Of a stretch of DNA of 64,000 bases, positions 47,634 through 58,882 are shown one piece after another. The DNA comes from Naumovozyma dairenensis CBS 421 (Eukaryota > Ascomycota > Saccharomycetes > Saccharomycetales > Saccharomycetaceae). The translations under genes were made by a program, and so were the position numbers. A model generated the notes under the pieces. The model saw nothing but the letters and a program-made list of their open reading frames with translations, was not told the DNA's origin and did no database searches. Location of the stretch: assembly GCF_000227115.2 (NCBI RefSeq), contig NC_016480.1, positions 124,001 through 188,000 on the forward strand, given 5' to 3'. How positions within the stretch are numbered: position 1 is the stretch's first letter; every line of letters starts with the position of its first letter.

Positions 47634-48377
47634 ATGGCTAATCCAAAAAGTCACAGGAAAAATAATGCATTAGGAGCATCATTAGAGATGACTCAATTTG
47701 TAGATGCAGGTGCCAATAAAATAAAGAAAAGAATAAGAGATCTTGAAAGATTATTGAAGAAGAAGAAAGATATATTACCAGATACAGTGATTATAGAGAA
47801 GGAAAGAACTTTAGAAGCTTTGAAATTGGAATTAGAAAATGCTACATTAAGACAGAAGATTAAACATAATGCTAAAAAATATCATATGGTTAGATTCTTC
47901 GAAAGGAAAAAGGCATTAAGAAGATACAAGAAAGCTTTGAACGAATTGACCTCTGCAAAGGATAAAGATGAGAAGAAAATAAAAGCAACAGAGTTACAGG
48001 AAAGGAAAATTGATTTATGTTATGTGGTTAATTTCCCCAAAACTGAAAAATATATTGCCCTGTATCCAAACACTAAAAATGAAGATGATTCAGAATCTGA
48101 TTCTGATAACAAAAAAGAAAATGACGAAAAAGATCAAACCAGTCGGAGAAGGAAAGCATTCCGTTCCGTTGTTATAAAACAAATGGAAGAAGGTACTTTA
48201 CCTGTTCCATTCGATGATATCTTGGAAGGTAAGAAACTAAATAAGGAAGGTACTGGTATCCTATTAGAAGATGAATCTAATACTAAATCAGGCAGAAAAG
48301 ATGAACGTAAAGCTGGAGAAAATAAGAAGGAACTTAATGAAGAAGAAGAAGAAGAGGAAGATGATTTCTTTGAATAA
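47634..48377 (+). CDS. EFG1: 18S rRNA-maturation factor Efg1
   Basis: Efg1 is a nucleolar protein required for early processing of 18S rRNA and normal G1 progression. The 247-residue protein (233 in S. cerevisiae, YGR271C-A) is mostly charged helix: an N-terminal conserved part ([20 protein letters not shown]), a coiled-coil-like central region rich in Lys/Arg/Glu (about 30-125, with [15 protein letters not shown]), the motif [19 protein letters not shown], and an acidic C-terminus. The ATG at 47634 is the first in frame. PAC and RRPE elements about 150 bp upstream fit ribosome-biogenesis regulation. Convergent with SLH1 across 130 bp. Confidence 0.93.
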   Translation: MANPKSHRKNNALGASLEMTQFVDAGANKIKKRIRDLERLLKKKKDILPDTVIIEKERTLEALKLELENATLRQKIKHNAKKYHMVRFFERKKALRRYKKALNELTSAKDKDEKKIKATELQERKIDLCYVVNFPKTEKYIALYPNTKNEDDSESDSDNKKENDEKDQTSRRRKAFRSVVIKQMEEGTLPVPFDDILEGKKLNKEGTGILLEDESNTKSGRKDERKAGENKKELNEEEEEEEDDFFE

Positions 48378-48507
48378 GTGTAAGTCATGCAAACTTCAAA
48401 CAAACAATTAATATTATTATGCATCTATCAAAATTTTGTATCTATTCATATATACAAAAAGCCTAATTAATCTATCACATTATAAAGCTCAAGGAATAAC
48501 CAAGCGA

Positions 48508-51500
48508 TTACAAAATTTTATGAGATAATTGGTATTTAATATCCATCGCATCATTTACCAATAAGAAATAAATCTTATGGTTTTGCAACTCTTCAGGTAT
48601 CAATAAATCACAAGAAAGAACAACTTCTTTACCATGCTGACGTGGTTGACATCTTTTTAGTAGTACCAATTCCGAGCCTTCATAACCAATCAAAAACCAA
48701 AGTTCTTTCTGTATTTTTGGAAATTTACTACAATACACTTCAAATCCTTTAGTAGATTTATTATTGGAATGGGACGCAGTTAAAGTTATTTTGTCATTAT
48801 CTATCTGTTTCTTAAAGCCAATGTCTTTCAAAACGGGTAATCGTTGTGTAATATATAAGAACTGTTTAGTGTCTTCATCATCAATATTAAACTTTCTTAT
48901 CAAACTTTGTAATTTTTTATAACTAAAAGTACCAATTTCATTCAATGACAACAATCCCTGTTTAGGTTGTAAAGGATATCCCTGTTCAGTAAATTCCATA
49001 TCGACATGTCTCGTTAATGTACACCCTGGCAAAGTACTAGTTTGGTCATCTTCATACCAGCATCCTTGTTTAATACATTGCATAACTTTGATCATGGTTA
49101 ATACTGTTTCGAAATAACCCAATTCACTTGCCACATCAATATAGGCCTGCAAAATACGTAGCGATTGTTCTAAAACAGAGACAGTATCTTGAATATAATC
49201 AGCAATTGGTAAATCAGCACGACTTAAATATGCTTGTAATAATAAAAAGGCCTTAACATGAGGATCGAATATTGGTAATTCCCATTCTCCCGTGAAAGTA
49301 CTTTCACCAGAATATCTCGATTGGGCAGATAATTCAACATTCATTATAGTTTCGCCACCTCTAACAGCTAAATCATCATATTCAACAGCTAATGATAACC
49401 ATTTTAAAACGTCTCTAAATGTTGCCTTGTTATAAATTTGTTTCAATAGTAAACGGATTGTCTTATGCGAAATATAATAATAGGATGCAACGCTTAAGAA
49501 CGGGGTTGGTTCAATATCAGTACCATGTATAGAAATACATCGGGATTCCTTTAAGTTTTCCAGAGTAGAGTCGATTAATTCACTCAGATGTTTGCTAACA
49601 CCTGCATCTCCAGTATCAACTTCGATATTATAATAAGTAGGATTGTGGTGAGCTCTACGGAAGAAAAAGGTCCAATTCAAAAAATCAAGAGCCTCTTGCT
49701 TGTTTGTAATAGTACCAGATGTTATTTCAGCACCCATATGGTCATCTAGTACTTTATGTAGCGAAGATTCGACGGGGAATCCGACATTTAAGAAATGTTT
49801 GTAAAACATCTTCTTTGATTCTTTAGTATAAACAATGGCTGTACCACTAGTGTCATATGCTGGTCTACCAGCTCTTCCCATCATTTGCAAAATATCTGTT
49901 AGATCCATATCTTTGTATCCTTGAATTTTCTTGTCAAAGAATTGAGTACCTTTGATAATAACTAAATGTGCAGGTAAGTTAACACCCCATGCTAATGTAG
50001 ATGTCGCAATTAAAATTCGAACTTTGTTTTGCTCGAAAAGTCGATGTGAAATTGAACGATCTTTTTCCACTAAACCAGCATGATGTAGCCCAATACCAAA
50101 TTGTAAAGCTAGTTTCAACGTATCATCAGTTACTTGGGAAATATAATACCGTAGCTCTTCTTCGTCATCAATATTCAAAAATCTCCTTGGATTATCTTCC
50201 ATACCACATAAGTGAATCAGATCTAACGCCGTTAATCTTGTTTGTCTACGAGATGCAACAAAAATCAAAGCAGGCTTATCAGGAGAATGTTGTTTAATTG
50301 CCATAAAAGCAGGCTTATTCATAGTTTTCATTAATGGACAAAATGCTAAATTATCTGGGAAACCATCTATGTACATCTTCAATGGAACTGGACGTACACT
50401 AGATGAGAAATTGTATAAACCATTATTTTTTACGCCAAGCCATCCAGCCATATCATGGGCATTCGAAACAGCAGTTGACATACCAAGCAGACGAATCGGT
50501 TGACCCGTTTTCGATGCAATATAGTTCATACGACTAACAATCATCTCTAAAATTGGACCACGATCACTTGCCAATAAATGAATTTCATCCATAATAACTA
50601 ATGAAATATCCTTCACAAATTTACGAGTTTGCCAATTACGTGAGATACCATCAAATTTTTCAGGTGTGGTAATTACGATAGTAGCATCCCTGACATCACG
50701 AGGATCGGGCAGAGAATCACCAGTCAATTCAACTACTTTATCTCCTGTCACTGGTGTGAATCTTTTACTCCAATCATCAACTCTTTCTCTAACTAACGCC
50801 TTCATTGGTGCGATATACACAATTTTCTTACCAGGAAATTCTCTAAATGCATGCCAGATGGCCAATTCTGCAACAACAGTTTTACCTGAACCAGTAGGTG
50901 AACCAACGAATACATTTTCATTGGTATTATATAAAGTATGAAATGTCATAGTTTGCATTGGATTAAAGTACTTGAACGGGTAAATACTTTCAATGAGAGA
51001 GTTATGAAGAGCTGTTGTTGGTAGCGGCCTCAAACGTTGCAGTTTAGTTTGTAAAGTTTCATTGTGCGGTTTAATCAAGTGCTGGAAGGATATAGCATGT
51101 GTAGATTCACAACCAATCCAAGTGTCCGACACAGCTTTGACAACAATCTGTGGTGGCAATGGATCGGAAAGCGGGATCATGAAATCCATTTCATGAGGAT
51201 TTTTCACGTAACGTCTGTTCAAAATGAATTTTTCGAAATGTAAAATTTGTGATTTATCTGATTCCTCAACCATCACCCAGAAGAACTGAGCATCACCATG
51301 TATTCTACCATCCCATATGAAATCCGGCTTCAAAGTAACATGTACTCTCATGACGTTAGAAGAAATGGGAAATATCTCTGTTTCAATTTGAATTTTTGGG
51401 AAACGACTTAATAAACTATACAATTTACCACCCATTTTTTTATTATGAAGAAGCTCACCTAACTCCTCCGGTTCAAGTTCGAGTAGATGTTCCATGGAAG

Positions 51501-54384
51501 GACGCTTGGTGCGAATTTGATGGATGATGTTTTCGGGCAAGTCGAACTGACATAAAGGATGATCAAATGACCACAGTCTCTTTTCAATAGATTTGCAAAT
51601 ATCTAGCATGACTTTCGAAAAATTACCCCATCTTCTATTAACCCCAATCAAAAATAAGGCACGACAGATTCTGACAGAATTCTGGGCGACATAGTTTGCA
51701 TCCGATGACAATGCAGAGTCCATAATCCTACTCTGTGAAATATAAGCCTGTAATAAAACGTTAGTTTTACCTTGTGGTGTGTCCAAGGCACCACCAACCT
51801 GACATTCTACTGCAGAATCTGAAAGCCCAGTTAATTCCTTCGCCTCTTCTTCTCTAAATTTAATACCATCAAACTCACTACTCATACTGATCATTGATAG
51901 TACGTCTGCTTCAGTGGCACGTGGGTCACACATTTGATTGAAGATTTCAACGGATTCGTTCAATAAGTAAAAGTCTGAAGAGACTCTACCAAGATCTTTG
52001 GAAATAAAATGCATAGATATTTCATCAAAGACAATCATCTGTAAGGAGTGCAACCTTCGTGCTGCAGTAACGATCATTCGTTTCCTCCTTTCATAGAGTT
52101 GTGGATCAGAGGCGACCTCATCCCACTCGATACCATAAGTAAATGGATTTTTCTTCATTCTAACAAACATGTAAGTATAACCTAACCATTGGATAGCTTC
52201 CTCGACGTTCGTAACTGTACCTAAAGAGATTTCTGCATTCAGGTTGTCCACTAATTTTGCTCCGAACTTAGATTCAATTGGATGTTGTTGTGTTATCAAT
52301 GAAACATAATGATCAAGACGATCATTTGATGTACAAAGAATACCTGTACCGTGTGCAGAACCAAAACCTGGTCTACCAGCACGACCGAAGATTTGAATGA
52401 CATCGGATATGCCTAAATCGATAAAACCACCTTTTTTAGAGTCATAGACTTGTGTTCCTTTTATAATTACACAATCGGCAGGAAGATTCACACCCCAGGC
52501 CAAAGTGGCAGTACAACATAAAACTTTAATTGCTCCATCTTTAAACATTTTCTCAGTTAAATTACGATCTGATCTTGACATGCCCGCATGATGCACACCG
52601 AATCCAAATTGAAACAGTTCCTTTAAATCTTTATCTCTATTTTTCGCCAATTGTTTTGAATATCTATCCTTCGTGGAGGGATCAGGAGCGAAAAGATCTA
52701 TTTCAGCATTCGATTGGGCCATTTTGATAAAGGTCCTCGAGCTCTTGACCGTCTCTTTTCTTGCATGCACAAAAACCATTACTTGATATCCTCTTTGAAT
52801 CATCTCCAGTAATTTCTCATATGATGTTTTATCAATATTTTCCTTACTTTGTTTACTACCGTCTTTTCCTCTACAGCCAAGCAATTGTTGTTCTAAAGGT
52901 TTAGGACGGAATGACTGATCGAAGTAAAACATCCCCACTTGTCTATTTACTCCCAGGAAATCTGCTACATCCATAAAATTGGGCAAAGTGGCAGATAAAC
53001 CTACAATTCTTATCATGGATTGAGAGCTTTCAACCTGTCTTAAGGTACGAGCAACCAATGTCTCAATGACCGAACCTCTATCCTCATGCAATAAATGTAC
53101 TTCATCAATAATTAGAAGTTTAACTTTAGAAACCAAATCATTATCCCCATTTGCTTTACGTGTTACAACATCCCATTTTTCTGGCGTAGTAACAATTACT
53201 TGAGTCTCTATAATTTCAGATTTCGTTAATTGCATATCCCCAGTCAATTCCCTGACTTTGATATCAAAGACAGACAGTTTCTCACTAAACTTGGCAACAA
53301 TTTCTGCAGCCAAGGCCTTTAATGGAGCTACGTATATGACTTTAAAATCGTCATATTGGATATCTATTTCACCATCATCATTCGCCGTTGAAAACTGTTT
53401 GATTGCATTTAAAATTGCCAAAAGGGCGATATCCGTTTTACCTGCACCTGTTGGTGCACAGATTAGCATATTCTCATTTGTTCTATAAGCAACAGGATAT
53501 ACCAACGATTGAATTTGATTCAAAGTTTCATATTTGAAGACAGACCTGCAATAGTAATCCAAATCTTCCACCTTCAACAATTTTGTAAATACAAATTTCT
53601 TATTGGTAGAGGGATCTGCTGCGGGAATAATAATTTCTTCAAATGTTTGAAAGGAAGTTCTTGTAGTTCCCAAAGGTAAGGAAAATTTCTGTCCACTGAA
53701 CGAAAGTGAAGATGATCCACTGGCTTCATATTTCCTGAAAACATGTGGATATTTGACAACTTTTTGAGCTGGATCTAACTTCTGATTTTTTGCTGATTCT
53801 GCATTCTGTAATACTTGGTTCCTAATATCCTTTTGTGATAAAAGACGCGGTCCATTATTTTCTGAGTTTCTAATCTGTTGCAGGACATCTTCTACAGGCT
53901 GGTTAATCAGCTGGTTCCTATGTTCCAATAAGAACGAAAGCAATTCAATATTTTCAGGGCCCAAGAAGTCCAATAATTCCTTTGCTAGTTCACCTTTTTC
54001 ATATGTAAATGTCAATTGAATAACTGAATCTAATAGTGAATCTGGAGGCATTGATGATGTACATGATCGAACCAATCGATTAATTTTATGATAAATAGAT
54101 GTCACATTTCCTTTTTTATAGGATTCGACAACAGATTGTAGTTGTTCAAACGATATATCATCGAATTCTTTATAAATATCATCCCATTCATTCTTATCTT
54201 GGGCTAGCACAGTCAATGTGGTAGTGTTATCATGCTCAGATGAGTGCTCTTTTTTTATTTCATTGTCTATAGTTGGGATTGAAACCTTTTCTCGATCAAT
54301 ATTAAAAGAGTGAGAGGCTTCGATCATAGTCTGCATTGCCTGCATATATGAGCCAGCAGACGTCACTGAATATGAAACCGACAT
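48508..54384 (-). CDS. SLH1: Ski2-like ribosome-splitting helicase Slh1
   Basis: Slh1 (also Rqt2) is a cytosolic tandem-cassette RNA helicase of the Ski2/Brr2 type. In the RQT complex it splits ribosomes that have stalled and collided. The 1,958 residues compare with 1,967 in S. cerevisiae (YGR271W). The first cassette has Walker A CAPTGAGKT (about 309-317) and DEVH (about 427-430), followed by a winged-helix and Sec63 unit. The second has GSPTGSGKT (about 1160) and DEIH (about 1264) and a second Sec63 unit to the C-terminus. Both ATPase sites look intact. An N-terminal helical region (1-250) carries no enzymatic motif. The spliceosomal relative Brr2 is longer and has a different N-terminus, so Slh1 is the better call. 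Confidence 0.96.
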   Translation of the reverse strand: MSVSYSVTSAGSYMQAMQTMIEASHSFNIDREKVSIPTIDNEIKKEHSSEHDNTTTLTVLAQDKNEWDDIYKEFDDISFEQLQSVVESYKKGNVTSIYHKINRLVRSCTSSMPPDSLLDSVIQLTFTYEKGELAKELLDFLGPENIELLSFLLEHRNQLINQPVEDVLQQIRNSENNGPRLLSQKDIRNQVLQNAESAKNQKLDPAQKVVKYPHVFRKYEASGSSSLSFSGQKFSLPLGTTRTSFQTFEEIIIPAADPSTNKKFVFTKLLKVEDLDYYCRSVFKYETLNQIQSLVYPVAYRTNENMLICAPTGAGKTDIALLAILNAIKQFSTANDDGEIDIQYDDFKVIYVAPLKALAAEIVAKFSEKLSVFDIKVRELTGDMQLTKSEIIETQVIVTTPEKWDVVTRKANGDNDLVSKVKLLIIDEVHLLHEDRGSVIETLVARTLRQVESSQSMIRIVGLSATLPNFMDVADFLGVNRQVGMFYFDQSFRPKPLEQQLLGCRGKDGSKQSKENIDKTSYEKLLEMIQRGYQVMVFVHARKETVKSSRTFIKMAQSNAEIDLFAPDPSTKDRYSKQLAKNRDKDLKELFQFGFGVHHAGMSRSDRNLTEKMFKDGAIKVLCCTATLAWGVNLPADCVIIKGTQVYDSKKGGFIDLGISDVIQIFGRAGRPGFGSAHGTGILCTSNDRLDHYVSLITQQHPIESKFGAKLVDNLNAEISLGTVTNVEEAIQWLGYTYMFVRMKKNPFTYGIEWDEVASDPQLYERRKRMIVTAARRLHSLQMIVFDEISMHFISKDLGRVSSDFYLLNESVEIFNQMCDPRATEADVLSMISMSSEFDGIKFREEEAKELTGLSDSAVECQVGGALDTPQGKTNVLLQAYISQSRIMDSALSSDANYVAQNSVRICRALFLIGVNRRWGNFSKVMLDICKSIEKRLWSFDHPLCQFDLPENIIHQIRTKRPSMEHLLELEPEELGELLHNKKMGGKLYSLLSRFPKIQIETEIFPISSNVMRVHVTLKPDFIWDGRIHGDAQFFWVMVEESDKSQILHFEKFILNRRYVKNPHEMDFMIPLSDPLPPQIVVKAVSDTWIGCESTHAISFQHLIKPHNETLQTKLQRLRPLPTTALHNSLIESIYPFKYFNPMQTMTFHTLYNTNENVFVGSPTGSGKTVVAELAIWHAFREFPGKKIVYIAPMKALVRERVDDWSKRFTPVTGDKVVELTGDSLPDPRDVRDATIVITTPEKFDGISRNWQTRKFVKDISLVIMDEIHLLASDRGPILEMIVSRMNYIASKTGQPIRLLGMSTAVSNAHDMAGWLGVKNNGLYNFSSSVRPVPLKMYIDGFPDNLAFCPLMKTMNKPAFMAIKQHSPDKPALIFVASRRQTRLTALDLIHLCGMEDNPRRFLNIDDEEELRYYISQVTDDTLKLALQFGIGLHHAGLVEKDRSISHRLFEQNKVRILIATSTLAWGVNLPAHLVIIKGTQFFDKKIQGYKDMDLTDILQMMGRAGRPAYDTSGTAIVYTKESKKMFYKHFLNVGFPVESSLHKVLDDHMGAEITSGTITNKQEALDFLNWTFFFRRAHHNPTYYNIEVDTGDAGVSKHLSELIDSTLENLKESRCISIHGTDIEPTPFLSVASYYYISHKTIRLLLKQIYNKATFRDVLKWLSLAVEYDDLAVRGGETIMNVELSAQSRYSGESTFTGEWELPIFDPHVKAFLLLQAYLSRADLPIADYIQDTVSVLEQSLRILQAYIDVASELGYFETVLTMIKVMQCIKQGCWYEDDQTSTLPGCTLTRHVDMEFTEQGYPLQPKQGLLSLNEIGTFSYKKLQSLIRKFNIDDEDTKQFLYITQRLPVLKDIGFKKQIDNDKITLTASHSNNKSTKGFEVYCSKFPKIQKELWFLIGYEGSELVLLKRCQPRQHGKEVVLSCDLLIPEELQNHKIYFLLVNDAMDIKYQLSHKIL

Positions 54385-54835
54385 CTTAATTGTACTTATA
54401 GTGTGATCACTCGGTGCTGCGATTTTAATAAATATCCTTCAAATATATATCTAATTCGATTCTCCTAATCTTCGTCTCTGACTACTGAAGAATAGATATA
54501 TGAATATTGTACGGTTACTTATGCCTTTATGACTTACTTACCAGGGCATACGAATCCCAAATACAGATTTAAAGCTTTAAATCTAGTATTTTATAGTGGT
54601 GTAAGCTTTCTTTTGGTAATTTTTTCTGAAGTAAATTTCGGACAACTATTCTATTGAAAAACAAAATTAATTACGACCATGAATATCAAAAAGTTTGGCT
54701 TTCAAACTAATATTTAATAGAGCAAGAAAGATTTGTTAAGATCCGTTATTGTTGAATATGTCTATACTACTTATAAAATAGATGCGTGGTGCTATATAAA
54801 AATTTTTGAATGTACATACAAAATTTTAGTCGTTT
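54385..54835. promoter_or_regulatory. SLH1 promoter region / YTA7 3' side
   Basis: These 450 bp lie between the SLH1 start and the YTA7 stop, both on the minus strand. The sequence is AT-rich. I see no gene and no strong factor site. Confidence 0.4.
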
Positions 54836-57800
54836 TTAATTTTCTATAAACTGGATAATTTTTTGGACAGTTTCAGTCTTGTCCCATAAATAACGATCTT
54901 CCCAGACGAGCTCAATTACTTCCGAATATATATTTTCCAAGTATGAAACAGCATGATGTTTAGTTTTTTTCTGTAATGAATCAACAATACTCTCTAATAA
55001 ACGTTCATCGACAATGACATTATCTGGGTGCTTGACAATGGTTTCCTTCAATGGTTCTTCGGAAGTTTCAGTTCTTCGCTGAAGAGGATCCTTGTCAAGA
55101 TCTATTTTACTTGCCACACTATTTTCTACATTATCCTCTGATAAATCTTCTGAAGTCTTTACTAATCGTTCTGCGGTAGGAATGACCTCCGTCTCCTTTT
55201 CATCCTTTGCAAGAGTACGTTGGCTTGGAATATTGTCAATCATCGTACTAGCATCTTTGATGGCGTCTGGTACCATTCCACTTTCTTGGGTTGCAACACT
55301 GTCCTTTTCCTCCGGATTAAGTTCATCAATTTTATTAGAATGAGGTTTCTTTTCTTGGATTTGTAGTTGCAATTGAGTGCCTGCCGCAACACCTAACTCT
55401 ACTATTTCTGCCTTATCGGCAGGATGAGGTATATCTTCGTCAGTAGCTTGGGCAGCATTAGTATCTTGAAGATTCTGCTCAGCTAGCTTCTCCTTTTCTA
55501 ATCTAAGAAGTTCATCTTTTTGAGACAACTCTTTCCTTTCCAAATCTCTTAATTTAGTTGCCTTACATTCAGCAATAAAATCAGGAGTCGATATATCTTC
55601 GATACCCATTTGAGCATTAGCAAACATTTCAGAAGCTTTAATAATTCTTTCACGATCACCCATTGTATTAGCATCACGATATATCAGTTCGATATCTTTT
55701 AAGTATTGTTTAGGTTCTGAATAATAACCATTCCATAATCTTTCTTCAACAATATCTAAGTCCATGTTGAAAAACCTTCTACCTGTGGCAACTTCAAGAA
55801 TCATGTCATTATCCTTAACATATGCAGGTTGCCAGTTGGGATCATCTATCGGTTGAGGTTCAAACAAATGAATTAAAAGCGCATCATCTATTGGTGGCTT
55901 CCTGAATCTCTTATATCTATTTTTAAATAGGTCCATTAAGCCTGACAATTTTATTTTCAATATATTCTTTAATTTCATATCTTGATGTTGGAATGATCTC
56001 AATTTTTTTCTTAGGATATCATTTTTAGATAAAGGATTACCGTTGCTGTCTAAATTTTCAGGTGATACTTGGCTTTCAACTGTTGGAAGTTTAGCTAATG
56101 GTTTCGCCCTTTTTTGTAATTGATGGAAAGACGTTGGTTTTGTTTTTAACAGTGATGCGATGGTATTGAAGTATTCTGTCCTTTGTTTTGTAGATGGTTC
56201 TTTCAAATAAAAAATGTTTCTTGAAAGGGAAAGTTGAGACAATGGTTCTGATGCAATCTGATCACTAGATATATCTTCACCAATTGCTAAAAGTAAGATT
56301 TTTTCGGAACCTTGTAAAGATCTTAACAGACTGGATAGAGTTGAAATAATTGAAGGGGGAACGGTTCTAAGCCATATATCAATGTTCGGTATTAGTATGA
56401 CGGAGGGTTGTCTCTTTCTTGCTTCGATAAAACTTTGAACTACAGTGGCTTCCATAGATTTTGTTGTTTCAGAGAATAAAGATGCTAAGTCAAGTTTTTG
56501 AACATTGTATTTATCCAAATAATTCAAGATGGCCGCACTAATATATTGCTGCCCATTGCCACTTGGTCCAGTAATAATTAACCTTGGTTTACAAATACGA
56601 GCTTGTTCGATTTGTTTCATTAATTTGTGTTTATTAAATTCCAGAGTATTATTGTCTTCTGCTAGATCACTGTTCAAATCTTCATACTCAATATATCGTT
56701 CAATTAAAGATGTATCTCTCTTGATGTGAAGATTACCCTTCGGTAGTATTGTATCTAATATCAGTTTCAATTCTTCGAACTGTCTTTCTAATAATGGTTT
56801 AATTGAATCTGGTAATGGTTCTGGTGAACTACCTGTAGATCTTGCAGAAGATGGAACAATTTTTTCCAAAGCCAACATAAAATCGGTTGGAGTTACTTTT
56901 AAATCCTTTGGATCCACTAGTAATTTTTCATTACTTCTATAAATTTGAGGAAATTTTCTTTGAATACAAAACAAAGCTGCCTCTGTGCACAAGGCTCTCA
57001 AATCTGCACCACCATAACCTTTAGTCAATGTAGCTAAGTTGTCTATAAAATCATCACTTAAAGGAGGATTCCATTTCTTGGTGTGTATTTTCAAAATCTT
57101 AGAACGGGCCTTTTCATCAGGCAGTGGGAAATAAAACTCTCTATCAAATCTCCCAGGTCTTCTTAATGCTGGATCAACAGCATCTGGTCTATTAGTAGCA
57201 CCAATGACGATAACTTGTCCTCTATTATCCATACCGTCCATAAGAGCCAATAAAGTAGATACAATACTCGCATGAATTTGTTCTTGTTTAGAGCTTCTTA
57301 CTGGTGCTAACCCATCAATTTCGTCGAAAAAGATTATAGAAGGTTGATGCTTTTTCGCCTCTTCGAAAAGTAAACGTAATTGACGTTCTGCTTCACCAAC
57401 CCATTTGGAGAGGATATCAGCTCCTTTACGCATAAAGAAAGTTATCTTTTGAGAATCTGAAGAACAGCTTGCTGCTAAGGCTCTTGCCATTAATGTTTTA
57501 CCTGTACCAGGAGGACCATGGAATAAGACACCTCGTGGTGGAGTAATATTAAAAGTTTGATACAATTCGGGGTATAACAATGGTAATGCGACCATCTCTT
57601 TCAATTGATCTATATAATTGTCTAGTCCACCAACGTCATCGAAGGAAATGTTCATATCGACACCCAATGGATCTAAATCTGCAATTTCTGGCTTCTTCTT
57701 TCTATTTTTCTTTCTTTCGATAGATTCTTTGGATTTAGCCTTTGGAGTGGCACCAAGGGGTAATATTTCATCATCAGATGAATCTGAATCTAATAGTAAT

Positions 57801-58882
57801 TTGTTATTAGTGTTAGCACCAATATTAGCCGGATATAGATCCTGATTATAAAAGTTTGTATTCTTCCCGAATATGGTAGTGACATCATTACCACCGAATG
57901 GTCCACCTGTGGGGAATAATCGTCTTGTTGGTCCCATATTTTGAGTAGAGTTCCATCTCATTGTATTATTACGACCACGACGTGACGGTGATGGGTTTGA
58001 GAAAGCTAGAGCGTCATCCAAATAATCATTGCTAGGATTTGCTGCAGATAAAGGAGGTGGTATTCTATAATTTACAGGTTTCCTTCTTTCACGTAGAGAT
58101 CTCTTTTCCTGGATAGGACTATCCTCTTGCAACTCTCTTATTTCATCAGCTAAAGTGATATTACCCTCTTGGCTTCCTTCTTCTGCGTTATTATTATTAT
58201 CGTTATTATTATTATCATTAACGTTATATGAAGAGCGTGTTCTACTTCTGAGAGACCTTAATTGACGAGGTGGTGTCGTTTCAGGTGTTCTTCTTCTTTT
58301 TGCTACTCTTGAAGAACGATGGTTAGCACGATAACTTATTTGTTCATCGTCATCGTCATCGTCATTGTCTTGAACAATGAATTGTTTATCTGCTCGTCTA
58401 CGCCGATCTTTCAGTGGAACATCCTCTGTATATATGTCGTCATCATCATCATCATCGAGTATCTCATCTTCATCTATTTCAGCGTCTTCTTCATTAAAGC
58501 TCTCATCGTCATCTTCTGGATCATGGTGATGGTTATTATTCATTTTCCTTTTCTTATTGCTACTGTTGCCATTACTATTATCGATCTCATTTCTTTCCCT
58601 ATTGTCGTCATCATCATTTGATGCTATTGGGATGAGTGTGTCCTTATTATTAGGATGAGGTATATCATCTTGCATCTCATCTTCATCTTGCTCAAGGAAA
58701 TCGAACCCTTTTTCGATTTCTGCATAGTTTATTCTCCGTAATGATCTATGTGATGTATGGACTATACCATTCGCATCTGTAACTACTGTATTAGATTCTG
58801 AACTTACAATTGGTTGTTCACCATTATTCATATTGTTTTCAGCAGCCTGTTTGTTTTGACGATTCCTTAAATTGCGTGTCAT
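54836..58882 (-). CDS. YTA7: Chromatin AAA-ATPase Yta7 (ATAD2 family)
   Basis: Yta7 is a nuclear ATPase that evicts or segregates histone H3-H4, affecting histone-gene transcription, silencing boundaries and replication. The 1,348-residue protein (1,379 in S. cerevisiae, YGR270W) begins with a long acidic, Asn/Asp-rich disordered region (1-400). AAA1 has Walker A GPPGTGKT (about 455-462) and Walker B IIFFDEID. AAA2 is degenerate: GPSGNGQQ (about 771) has Gln in place of the catalytic Lys, as expected for an inactive second ring in this family. A bromodomain-like helical region lies at about 990-1100 (IYRDANTMGDRERIIKASEMFANA). A variable acidic linker and a conserved C-terminal helix follow. 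Confidence 0.95.
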   Translation of the reverse strand: MTRNLRNRQNKQAAENNMNNGEQPIVSSESNTVVTDANGIVHTSHRSLRRINYAEIEKGFDFLEQDEDEMQDDIPHPNNKDTLIPIASNDDDDNRERNEIDNSNGNSSNKKRKMNNNHHHDPEDDDESFNEEDAEIDEDEILDDDDDDDIYTEDVPLKDRRRRADKQFIVQDNDDDDDDEQISYRANHRSSRVAKRRRTPETTPPRQLRSLRSRTRSSYNVNDNNNNDNNNNAEEGSQEGNITLADEIRELQEDSPIQEKRSLRERRKPVNYRIPPPLSAANPSNDYLDDALAFSNPSPSRRGRNNTMRWNSTQNMGPTRRLFPTGGPFGGNDVTTIFGKNTNFYNQDLYPANIGANTNNKLLLDSDSSDDEILPLGATPKAKSKESIERKKNRKKKPEIADLDPLGVDMNISFDDVGGLDNYIDQLKEMVALPLLYPELYQTFNITPPRGVLFHGPPGTGKTLMARALAASCSSDSQKITFFMRKGADILSKWVGEAERQLRLLFEEAKKHQPSIIFFDEIDGLAPVRSSKQEQIHASIVSTLLALMDGMDNRGQVIVIGATNRPDAVDPALRRPGRFDREFYFPLPDEKARSKILKIHTKKWNPPLSDDFIDNLATLTKGYGGADLRALCTEAALFCIQRKFPQIYRSNEKLLVDPKDLKVTPTDFMLALEKIVPSSARSTGSSPEPLPDSIKPLLERQFEELKLILDTILPKGNLHIKRDTSLIERYIEYEDLNSDLAEDNNTLEFNKHKLMKQIEQARICKPRLIITGPSGNGQQYISAAILNYLDKYNVQKLDLASLFSETTKSMEATVVQSFIEARKRQPSVILIPNIDIWLRTVPPSIISTLSSLLRSLQGSEKILLLAIGEDISSDQIASEPLSQLSLSRNIFYLKEPSTKQRTEYFNTIASLLKTKPTSFHQLQKRAKPLAKLPTVESQVSPENLDSNGNPLSKNDILRKKLRSFQHQDMKLKNILKIKLSGLMDLFKNRYKRFRKPPIDDALLIHLFEPQPIDDPNWQPAYVKDNDMILEVATGRRFFNMDLDIVEERLWNGYYSEPKQYLKDIELIYRDANTMGDRERIIKASEMFANAQMGIEDISTPDFIAECKATKLRDLERKELSQKDELLRLEKEKLAEQNLQDTNAAQATDEDIPHPADKAEIVELGVAAGTQLQLQIQEKKPHSNKIDELNPEEKDSVATQESGMVPDAIKDASTMIDNIPSQRTLAKDEKETEVIPTAERLVKTSEDLSEDNVENSVASKIDLDKDPLQRRTETSEEPLKETIVKHPDNVIVDERLLESIVDSLQKKTKHHAVSYLENIYSEVIELVWEDRYLWDKTETVQKIIQFIEN